This document shows, one piece after another, positions 47,350 through 54,183 of a DNA stretch of 64,000 nt. A program made the translations under genes and the position numbers. The notes under the pieces were generated by a model. The model ran no database searches. It was given only the letters and a program-made list of their open reading frames with translations, and was not told where the DNA came from. Location: positions 32,502 to 96,501 of the forward strand of contig DATGQE010000102.1 of NCBI GenBank assembly GCA_035304345.1, given 5' to 3'. The stretch comes from IDS-8 sp035304345. GTDB lineage: Bacteria > Pseudomonadota > Gammaproteobacteria > Steroidobacterales > Woeseiaceae. How positions within the stretch are numbered: the first letter of the stretch is position 1; each line of letters starts with the position of its first letter.

Positions 47350-49476
47350 GTGTCATTACGTATCGCATGCGTGGCGGCGGCGCTGCCGTGCGCCATCGCG
47401 CTGACCCTGCCCGCCGCGGCCGCCGGCTCCGCACTCGGCGACCACGGCTCCGTCGACCGCATCGTCGTGGTCGGCACCCAACCCGACATAGAGACCGCGC
47501 GCCGCGAAGCCGCATCGATCCCGGGCGGCGTGGAGCTCGTGGATCTCGAAGCGTTCCGCGACCGCAGCGTCTCCAGCCTCGCGGACGTGCTGCGCTACGT
47601 GCCCGGTGTCTGGGCGACCAGCGACAGCGGCAGCGACGCCATGTTCTTCTCCAGCCGCGGCTCGAACCTGGACGCGACCGACTACGACATGAACGGCATC
47701 AAGCTGCTCGAGGACGGTCTCCCGGTCACGACCGCCGACGGCAACAACCACAACCGCGTCGTCGATCCCCTGAACGCGCACCACGTGACGTTCGCGCGCG
47801 GTGCGAACGCGCTCGAGCACGGCGCGAGCACGCTCGGCGGGGCCGCGAACTTCGTGCTGCTCACGGCACGTCACGCCGATCCCCTGGCGCTGTCGGTCGA
47901 CGCCGGCAGCTTCGGCCAGGCGCGCGCCCGCGTCACGGCAGCCAAGGTCGCGGATTCGGGTCTCGACGGCCTCGTCACGCTCGAGCACCGGCGATGGGAC
48001 GGCTACCGGGATCACAGCGCACAGCGCCGCACGGGTGTGTACGGCAACCTGGGATGGCAACTCTCGGAGAACGTTGCCACGCGCTTCTACGGCGCCTGGA
48101 TCGACAACGACCAGGAGCTGCCCGGCGCGCTGAGCCGCGCCGAGATCGCGGCGGATCGCGACCGGGCGAGCGCAGCGGCGGTGCGCGGCGATTACCGCCT
48201 CGACGTCGCCACCTGGCGCTTCGCCAACCGCACCTCGTGGCAAATCGACGGGTCGCGGAGCCTCGATTTCGGCTTTTCCTTCGAGGAGCAGTCGCTCTTT
48301 CACCCGATCGTCGATCGGATCTTCGTCGATTTCGACGGCCCCGGGCCCGCCGAGCCGGTCGAGGTTTTCAGCCTCCTCGTCGACACCGACCAGCGCAACG
48401 CCGCCGCCATGCTGCGCTACCGGCACCACGTCGGGGCACACGAGCTCACGCTCGGCGCCAACTACGTGAAAACCGGCCTCGAAGGCGGCCACTACCGCAA
48501 TCTCGGCGGCAGGCACAACGGGCTCACGACCCGGATCGACAACGACGCCACTTTGCTCGAGGCGTTCGTGACCGACCACTGGGCGCTCGGCGACCGCTTC
48601 ACGCTGGTCCTGGCAGCGCAGCTCGCCTCCGCCGGCCGTGACGTGCGCAACCTCGACGCCGCCACCGGCGCGCTGCGTCACCTGGCAGGCGATTACGAGA
48701 GCTTCAACCCGCGCCTCGGGCTGCTGTACGACATCGGCGAAGACGCCACCCTCTACGCCAACGTGAGCCGCCTGTTCGAGCCGCCCACGAACTACGAGCT
48801 GGAGGACAACGTCGCGGGCGGTGACGCGACGCTCGCCGCGATGAAGGGCACGGTCGTCGAGATCGGCACGCGCGGCACCCTCGAGCCGGGAATCGCCGGT
48901 AGCTGGTCGTGGGATTTGTCGCTGTACTGGGCCCGGATCGAGAACGAGATCCTCTCGATCGACGATCCGGCCGCGCCGGGCACGAGCTTGTCGACCAATG
49001 TCGACGACACGGTCCACGCCGGCCTGGAGGCGGTCGTGCGCGGCCGGGTGCCGCTCGGCAGCGCGCCCGACCGCTTCCTCGAGCCGCTCCTCAGCCTGAC
49101 GATCAACCGCTTCCGGTTCGAGGGCGACCCGCACTACGGCGACAACACGCTGCCCGCCGCCCCGGAGTACGCGCTGCGCGGCGAGATCCTGTACCGCGGC
49201 GCACGCGGATTCTACGCCGGGCCGACGTTCGAGCTCGTCGGCGATCGCTGGGCGGACTTCGCGAACGGTTACCGCATCGACGGGCATGCGCTCGCCGGGT
49301 TGCGCGGCGGCTGGTCCGGGGAGCGGTGGAGCTTCTGGCTCGAGGTCCGCAACCTCTTCGACGAACGCTGGATCGCCAGTCACGACGTGCGCGACATCGC
49401 CGCGACGGACGCCGCCATCCTCTACCCCGGCGAGCCGCGGTCCGTGTACGCCGGGCTGCGCCGGCGCTGGGACTAG
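47350..49476 (+). CDS. TonB-dependent outer-membrane receptor
   Basis: The protein has 708 residues. A signal peptide (about 1-25) precedes a TonB-box-like VDRIVVVG, a plug domain with SVSSLADVLRYVPGVWATSD, then the barrel. The middle of the plug carries FFSSRGSNLDATDYDMNGIK and GASTLGGAANFVLLTARH. The C-terminus ends with an aromatic-type strand (SVYAGLRRRWD), as in other TonB barrels. The FecA/siderophore type is likely, but the substrate is unknown. The gene follows the DUF2946-like gene after 85 bases, with GTG at 47350. Confidence 0.92.
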   Translation: MSLRIACVAAALPCAIALTLPAAAAGSALGDHGSVDRIVVVGTQPDIETARREAASIPGGVELVDLEAFRDRSVSSLADVLRYVPGVWATSDSGSDAMFFSSRGSNLDATDYDMNGIKLLEDGLPVTTADGNNHNRVVDPLNAHHVTFARGANALEHGASTLGGAANFVLLTARHADPLALSVDAGSFGQARARVTAAKVADSGLDGLVTLEHRRWDGYRDHSAQRRTGVYGNLGWQLSENVATRFYGAWIDNDQELPGALSRAEIAADRDRASAAAVRGDYRLDVATWRFANRTSWQIDGSRSLDFGFSFEEQSLFHPIVDRIFVDFDGPGPAEPVEVFSLLVDTDQRNAAAMLRYRHHVGAHELTLGANYVKTGLEGGHYRNLGGRHNGLTTRIDNDATLLEAFVTDHWALGDRFTLVLAAQLASAGRDVRNLDAATGALRHLAGDYESFNPRLGLLYDIGEDATLYANVSRLFEPPTNYELEDNVAGGDATLAAMKGTVVEIGTRGTLEPGIAGSWSWDLSLYWARIENEILSIDDPAAPGTSLSTNVDDTVHAGLEAVVRGRVPLGSAPDRFLEPLLSLTINRFRFEGDPHYGDNTLPAAPEYALRGEILYRGARGFYAGPTFELVGDRWADFANGYRIDGHALAGLRGGWSGERWSFWLEVRNLFDERWIASHDVRDIAATDAAILYPGEPRSVYAGLRRRWD

Positions 49477-49495
49477 GCCGCCGGCGGCGAAGGGG

Positions 49496-49529
49496 CTGTC
49501 ACGGTCGTGTCATAATCGGCTGCTGTAAT
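49496..49529 (+). promoter_or_regulatory. Pho box and promoter of phoBR
   Basis: CTGTCAC-GGTC-GTGTCAT (49496-49513) is an 18-base Pho box, two seven-base repeats four bases apart, each matching the CTGTCAY unit at six or more positions. Ten bases later TGTAAT (49524-49529) fits a -10 box, the spacing used by PhoB-activated promoters. It implies that phoBR is autoregulated. Confidence 0.8.
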
Positions 49530-49594
49530 GCGCGTGCAATGACAGCGACAGCCCCGGTCCGCGCGCGACGGCGAAACGACCCGGAAAGCGGACG

Positions 49595-50290
49595 ATGACG
49601 GACAGATCCGTGCTGGTCGTCGAGGACGAGGACGCCATCCGCGACATGATCGTCTTCAACCTGCGGCGCGCAGGCTTCGACACGCGCGAGGCGGCCGACA
49701 GCGGCGCGGCCCGCAGGGCGATCGCCGACCGCGTGCCGGACCTCGTCCTGCTCGACTGGATGCTCCCCGACGTGAGCGGGCTCGAGCTCGCCCGCGCGCT
49801 CAAGCGCGACGCGCAGACGCGCGACATCCCGATCATCATGCTGACGGCCCGCACCGACGAGGACGACAAGGTGCGGGGCCTCGACAGCGGCGCGGACGAC
49901 TACATCACCAAGCCGTTCAGCTCGCGGGAGCTGATCGCCCGCATCAACGCCGTGCTGCGCCGCGCGCACCCCGAAGGCGACGAGGAACGGCTCGAGGCGG
50001 GCAGGCTGGTGCTGAACGTCACGAGCCACCGGGTCACGGCCGCCGGCGAGGAGGTCTCGCTCGGCCCCACGGAGTTCCGCCTGCTGCGCTTCCTCATGGC
50101 GCGCCCCGAGCGCGTGTTCAGCCGCAGCCAGCTCCTCGACCGGGTCTGGGGCGGCAACGTCTACGTGGAGGAGCGCACCGTGGACGTGCACATCCGCCGG
50201 CTGCGCAAGGCCCTGGAGCCGAGCGGCACCGACGGCTACGTGCAGACGGTGCGCGGCGCCGGCTACCGCTTCTCCCCGCCGCCGGACTGA
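49595..50290 (+). CDS. phoB: phosphate regulon response regulator PhoB
   Basis: The protein has 231 residues. In the receiver, the acidic pocket is VEDED (9-13), the phosphorylated Asp54 is in VLLDWMLPDVSG, and Lys106 is in DDYITKPFSSRELIARI. The OmpR-type wing ends EERTVDVHIRRLRKALEPSG and VQTVRGAGYRFSPP. High similarity to PhoB (LGPTEFRLLRFLMARPERVF), together with the Pho box upstream and phoR and pst genes downstream, supports the symbol. PhoR starts one base after its stop. Confidence 0.97.
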   Translation: MTDRSVLVVEDEDAIRDMIVFNLRRAGFDTREAADSGAARRAIADRVPDLVLLDWMLPDVSGLELARALKRDAQTRDIPIIMLTARTDEDDKVRGLDSGADDYITKPFSSRELIARINAVLRRAHPEGDEERLEAGRLVLNVTSHRVTAAGEEVSLGPTEFRLLRFLMARPERVFSRSQLLDRVWGGNVYVEERTVDVHIRRLRKALEPSGTDGYVQTVRGAGYRFSPPPD

Positions 50291-50291
50291 C

Positions 50292-51599
50292 GTGCGCGGC
50301 CAGTGGCATCGTGAGCTCCTGCGGGCCGCCGGCTGGCTGCTCGCGGCGCTCGCCGTCGGCCTCGTCACCGGCCGCGTGCTGCTCGTGCTGCTGGCGGCGG
50401 CGCTCGCGTACGCCGCCTGGCACGCGTACTGGCTGTGGCGCCTGCACGAGTGGCTGGTGCACCGCCGCCGCGAGCCGCCGCCCGAGGCACCCGGGATATG
50501 GGGCGACGTCTTCCAGCTCCTCTACCGCCGTCACCGCCGCAACCAGAAACGCAAGCAGCGCATCGCGCGCCTGCTCCGCGCCTTCAGCGAGTCGACGGAC
50601 GCCATGCCCGACGGCACGGTCGTGCTCAACGCGCACTGGCAGATCCGCTGGTTCAACGAGGCCGCCGCGCGGCTGCTCGGCCTCGCGAAGCAGCAGGACG
50701 TCGGGCAGCACGTCGGCAACCTCGTGCGCCACCCGGCATTCACCCGCTATCTCGCCGCGGCCGATTTCCGGGAAGCTATCGAGATTCCCGCCCCGCTCGA
50801 CGCCGGAACCCGCCTGAGCCTGCGCATCGTGCCCTACGGCGACGGCGAACGCCTGCTGCTCGTCCGCGACGTCACCCGGCTGCACAGGCTCGAGCAGATG
50901 CGGCGGGAATTCGTCGCCAACGCTTCGCACGAGCTGCGCTCGCCGCTCACCGTCATCACCGGCTACCTGGACGTTCTGCGCGAGGCGCTGGACGAGGACG
51001 AGCGATCGATGCGCGAGTGGGAAAAGCCGCTGCGCGAGATGCGCGCCCAGGCCGACCGCATGTCCGCGACGATCCGCGACCTGCTCGAGCTGTCACGGCT
51101 GGAGACCGAGGCGCCGTCGGGCGACGACCGGGAGATTCACGTGCAGGGCATGCTGGCGCGCATCCGCGACGAAGCCCTGGCGATGGGGATCGGCCCGCGC
51201 GACGTCGTGCTGGATTTTCGCACCGACGTGCGCCTCCACGGCGTCGAGCGGGAGATCTACAGCGCGTTCTCGAACCTCGTGTTCAATGCCATGCGGTACA
51301 CGCCGGAGAGCGGCTGCGTGCGGCTGACGTGGTACCTGCGCGGCAACCAGCCGTGCCTGTCCGTCGCCGACACGGGAACCGGCATCGCGAAAGAGCACCT
51401 CCCCCGCCTGACGGAGCGCTTCTACCGCGTCGATCCCGGCCGCGGGCGCGCCACCGGCGGCACCGGCCTCGGGCTCGCCATCGTCAAGCACGCGCTGCAG
51501 CGGCACGGGGCTCGCCTCGAGATCGAGAGCACGCCAGGCGAGGGCAGCGAGTTCACCTGCGTGTTCCCGCCGGAGCGCGCCATCGCGGCCGCCGCGTAG
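50292..51599 (+). CDS. phoR: phosphate regulon sensor kinase PhoR
   Basis: PhoR phosphorylates or dephosphorylates PhoB depending on the Pst/PhoU signal. The protein has 435 residues. Two N-terminal membrane helices (about 10-45) have no real periplasmic loop, as is typical of PhoR. A charged linker and a PAS domain (about 92-190, DAMPDGTVVLNAHWQIRWFN) follow. The phosphorylated His213 is in NASHELRSPLTVITGYLD, and the ATPase boxes are NLVFNAMRYTP, DTGTGIAKEHL and GTGLGLAIVKH. GTG start at 50292. Confidence 0.96.
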   Translation: MRGQWHRELLRAAGWLLAALAVGLVTGRVLLVLLAAALAYAAWHAYWLWRLHEWLVHRRREPPPEAPGIWGDVFQLLYRRHRRNQKRKQRIARLLRAFSESTDAMPDGTVVLNAHWQIRWFNEAAARLLGLAKQQDVGQHVGNLVRHPAFTRYLAAADFREAIEIPAPLDAGTRLSLRIVPYGDGERLLLVRDVTRLHRLEQMRREFVANASHELRSPLTVITGYLDVLREALDEDERSMREWEKPLREMRAQADRMSATIRDLLELSRLETEAPSGDDREIHVQGMLARIRDEALAMGIGPRDVVLDFRTDVRLHGVEREIYSAFSNLVFNAMRYTPESGCVRLTWYLRGNQPCLSVADTGTGIAKEHLPRLTERFYRVDPGRGRATGGTGLGLAIVKHALQRHGARLEIESTPGEGSEFTCVFPPERAIAAAA

Positions 51600-51611
51600 C
51601 TGCCACGGCGA

Positions 51612-51666
51612 CCGTCACGGGACTGTCACATTCCCGCAACCTGCCCGTCATGCGCGCGCGGACAAT
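51612..51666 (+). promoter_or_regulatory. tandem Pho boxes and promoter of pstS
   Basis: Four units at an 11-base pitch are visible: CCGTCAC (51612), CTGTCAC (51623), CCGCAAC (51634) and CCGTCAT (51645). They make two adjoining Pho boxes, 51612-51629 and 51634-51651. GACAAT (51661-51666), nine bases later, could be the -10. A double box would give strong induction of pstS and the porin. Confidence 0.72.
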
Positions 51667-51700
51667 GTCCGCCCTGCGGGAAACCACGAAAGGTATCGTC

Positions 51701-52675
51701 ATGAACCTGAAACACCTCGCCTCCGCCACGCTCGCCGTCGCCCTCGCCGCCGCCTCGGGCGGGGCCTTCGCCCAGGCCGCGGTCGACCCCCACCTGCCGG
51801 TCTACGAGAAGGCGAGCGGCGTCTCGGGCAACCTCTCCTCGGTCGGCTCCGACACGCTCGCCAACCTGATGACGCTGTGGGCCGAGGAGTACAAGCGCCT
51901 GTACCCGAACGTGAACATCCAGGTGCAGGCAGCCGGTTCCTCCACCGCGCCGCCGGCGCTCACCGAGGGCACGTCCAATCTCGGGCCGATGAGCCGCCCG
52001 ATGAAGGACGGCGAGATCCAGGCCTTCGAGCAGAAGCACGGCTACCGGCCCCTCGAGATTCCCGTCGCGATCGACGCGCTCGCGGTCTTCGTGCACCGCG
52101 ACAACCCGATCGAGGGGCTCACCCTGGCGCAGGTGGACGCGATCTTTTCCTCGACCCGCAGGTGCGGGTACCCCGAGAACGTCACCCGCTGGGGGCAACT
52201 CGGGCTCACCGGTGCGTGGGCGGAGCGGCCGATCCAGCTCTACGGCCGCAACTCGGTGTCCGGCACCTACGGCTACTTCAAGGAAAACGCGCTCTGCAAC
52301 GGCGATTTCCGGAACTCCGTGAACGAGCAGCCCGGCTCGGCATCGGTCGTGCAGTCGATCAGCTCCTCGCTGAACGGCATCGGCTACTCGGGAATCGGCT
52401 ACGTGACCTCCGGCGTGCGCGCGGTGCCGATTGCCGTGGAGGAAGGCGCCGAGTTCGTTCCCGCCACCCCGGAGAACGCCGTGCAGGGGCATTACCCGCT
52501 GGGACGCTTTCTTTACGTCTACGTGAACAAGCACCCGAGCCGGCCGCTGGACCCGCTCGTCCGGGAATTCCTGAAAATGGTGCTGTCGCGCCAGGGCCAG
52601 CAGGTCGTCGTGAAGGACGGTTACATCCCGCTGCCGGCAGGGGTCGCGGAACGCTTCCGCCGCGAGATCGAATGA
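51701..52675 (+). CDS. pstS: phosphate ABC transporter substrate-binding protein PstS family
   Basis: PstS captures phosphate in the periplasm for the PstCAB importer. The protein has 324 residues and a signal peptide that ends near GGAFAQA. The phosphate-binding motifs are SVGSDTLANLMTLWAEEYK and VQAAGSSTAPPALTEGTSNL, then YGRNSVSGTYGYFKENALC and a closing GQQVVVKDGYIPLP. It is the longer, PstS-like branch common outside enteric bacteria. AAAGG precedes the ATG at 51701. An upstream ATG near 51665 would only lengthen the signal. Its stop overlaps the porin start (ATGA). Confidence 0.93.
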   Translation: MNLKHLASATLAVALAAASGGAFAQAAVDPHLPVYEKASGVSGNLSSVGSDTLANLMTLWAEEYKRLYPNVNIQVQAAGSSTAPPALTEGTSNLGPMSRPMKDGEIQAFEQKHGYRPLEIPVAIDALAVFVHRDNPIEGLTLAQVDAIFSSTRRCGYPENVTRWGQLGLTGAWAERPIQLYGRNSVSGTYGYFKENALCNGDFRNSVNEQPGSASVVQSISSSLNGIGYSGIGYVTSGVRAVPIAVEEGAEFVPATPENAVQGHYPLGRFLYVYVNKHPSRPLDPLVREFLKMVLSRQGQQVVVKDGYIPLPAGVAERFRREIE

Positions 52676-53667
52676 GAACGGACGCGGCCGGGAGCCCGCC
52701 GGAGCCGAACGCCGGTGCCGCAGCGCTGTGCCGGCTGGGTGCGATCGCCCTGCTCTTCGCGCCCGGCGTGGTGCCGGCGGAAATCGATCTCTACGGCCGG
52801 CTGAACGTCACTCTGCAGAACGCCGACGAGCCGGCCGGCGAACGGATCGAGCTCCGGAGCAACGCTTCGCGCATCGGTGTCAGGGGCGAGCAGGCGCTCG
52901 GCGGCGGGCTCACGGCGATCTACCGTCTCGAATGGGAGGTCGACCCCGACGCGGACGCCGGCGACGACCACATCAAGCCGCGCAACCAGTTCGTCGGCCT
53001 CGAAGGCCGCTTCGGCACGGTGAAGGTCGGCCGCCATGACACGGCGCTCAAGGAGGCACAGGGCGATTTCGACCTGTTCAACGACCTCGAGGGCGACATC
53101 AGGAACGTCCTGAACGGGGAGAACCGGCTTCGGAACTACGTCGCCTGGACGACGCCGGCGCTCGCGAAGGCTCTCAGCGTCACGGTGAACTTCTTCCCCG
53201 GCGAGGACGCGGCGGCGGGCAACGACGGTATCGCGGACGCGACGTCGGCGGCGATTCGATACGAGGGCGACGCGCTCTACGCCGCCCTCGCGCGGGATCG
53301 CGACGTGGACGGGGCAGGCGTCGACACGACCCGGCTCGTCGGCGGCTATGCGATCGGGCCGGCCGAGCTCATGCTGCTCTACCAGCGGACCGACGCCGGC
53401 GCCCTCGATGAGGACGGCTTCGGCGCATCCTTCGCGTGGAGCTTCGGTGATACGACGGCGAAGCTGCAGTACCTGCAGTCTGAGGTGTGGCGCGTGCTGC
53501 CGGCAGCCGATCCGCTCGACAACCTGCTGGAAGACCAGCTCTCGCTCGGGCTCGACCGCGCGCTGGGCGAGCGGACGAAGGTGTTCGGCTTCTACACGCG
53601 GGGACACGTCGGCGGCACGAACGCGAGCGAGGACTACCTGGCAGTCGGCCTCCAGCACGCCTTCTGA
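52672..53667 (+). CDS. outer-membrane porin, probably phosphate-starvation inducible
   Basis: The protein has 331 residues. A Pro-rich start is followed by a signal-like segment (about 18-36), then porin barrel strands: IDLYGRLNVTLQNADEPAGE, NASRIGVRGEQALGGGLTAI, QFVGLEGRFGTVKVGRHDTA. It ends with the aromatic VGLQHAF, as required for barrel assembly. This is the Gram-negative general-porin pattern (OmpC/PhoE-like). Because it is coupled to pstS by an ATGA overlap, anion or phosphate uptake is the likely role. Confidence 0.9.
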   Translation: MRTDAAGSPPEPNAGAAALCRLGAIALLFAPGVVPAEIDLYGRLNVTLQNADEPAGERIELRSNASRIGVRGEQALGGGLTAIYRLEWEVDPDADAGDDHIKPRNQFVGLEGRFGTVKVGRHDTALKEAQGDFDLFNDLEGDIRNVLNGENRLRNYVAWTTPALAKALSVTVNFFPGEDAAAGNDGIADATSAAIRYEGDALYAALARDRDVDGAGVDTTRLVGGYAIGPAELMLLYQRTDAGALDEDGFGASFAWSFGDTTAKLQYLQSEVWRVLPAADPLDNLLEDQLSLGLDRALGERTKVFGFYTRGHVGGTNASEDYLAVGLQHAF

Positions 53668-53744
53668 CGGCAGCCGTGGTTGCGGGCCGGGCAGTTTGAT
53701 GCAACAGTCGAACAATCCCCCAGACGCGTTCGGAAGGATCCGAT

Positions 53745-54095
53745 ATGCCGGCCGGGAAATTCGACCAGCACCGCGAGCTGTTGGCCGGCTTCGTCCGCGT
53801 GCACATCCTGCAGCACGCGGCAGAGGAGGAGCTGTACGGGCAGCAGCTCATCGACGAGCTCGGCCGCCACGGCTACCGCCTGAGCCCCGGCACGCTGTAC
53901 CCGATCCTGCATGCCATGGAGCGCTCCGGTTACCTGCAGTCCCGGCGGGAGCGCCACGGCCGCACCGAAAGGCGGCTGTACCGTGCGACGCCGAAGGGCC
54001 GGCGCGCCCTCGGCCTGGTGCGGCAGTACCTGGCCGGGCTCGGGCTGCACGCGGAAGCGGGCGGCCCGGGACGCGACGGCGCGCGCACGTCCTGA
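53745..54095 (+). CDS. PadR family transcriptional regulator
   Basis: The protein has 116 residues. The PadR winged helix shows HILQHAAEEELYGQQLIDEL, then YRLSPGTLYPILHAMERSGY and the basic wing RRERHGRTERRLYRATPKG. The short C-terminal helix would dimerise. A PadR gene between the pstS-porin pair and pstC is unusual for phosphate operons. A 17-base inverted repeat lies 38 bases after its stop, in front of pstC. GGAAGGAT precedes the ATG. Confidence 0.9.
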   Translation: MPAGKFDQHRELLAGFVRVHILQHAAEEELYGQQLIDELGRHGYRLSPGTLYPILHAMERSGYLQSRRERHGRTERRLYRATPKGRRALGLVRQYLAGLGLHAEAGGPGRDGARTS

Positions 54096-54133
54096 CTCCC
54101 GGCCTGCAGCCTGCGGCCGTCGTCGCCGCGCGC

Positions 54134-54177
54134 GTGACCGCACCGGTCACAAAACCGCAACAAACGCGAACTATCCT
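54134..54177 (+). promoter_or_regulatory. inverted repeat, degenerate Pho box and possible leaderless promoter before pstC
   Basis: GTGACCG-CAC-CGGTCAC (54134-54150) is a perfect 7-3-7 inverted repeat. Overlapping it, CGGTCAC-AAAA-CCGCAAC (54144-54161) has Pho-box geometry, with a weak second unit. Ten bases later TATCCT (54172-54177) could be a -10. A start site six or seven bases on would fall on or beside the pstC ATG at 54184, and no ribosome site is visible there. Confidence 0.5.
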
Positions 54178-54183
54178 TCGCGC

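Noticed and set aside
47350..49476. Assigning a specific ligand (copper, ferric dicitrate or vitamin B12) to the first TonB receptor
   Set aside because: Plug and barrel motifs are generic, and the neighbours do not fix the substrate.
51089..51103. GCTGTCACGG inside phoR as a Pho box
   Set aside because: Only one unit is present, with no partner at the 11-base pitch, and it is within coding sequence.
50435..51700. Extension of the pstS frame upstream through phoR
   Set aside because: PhoR is complete in another frame, and the pstS signal peptide starts at 51701.
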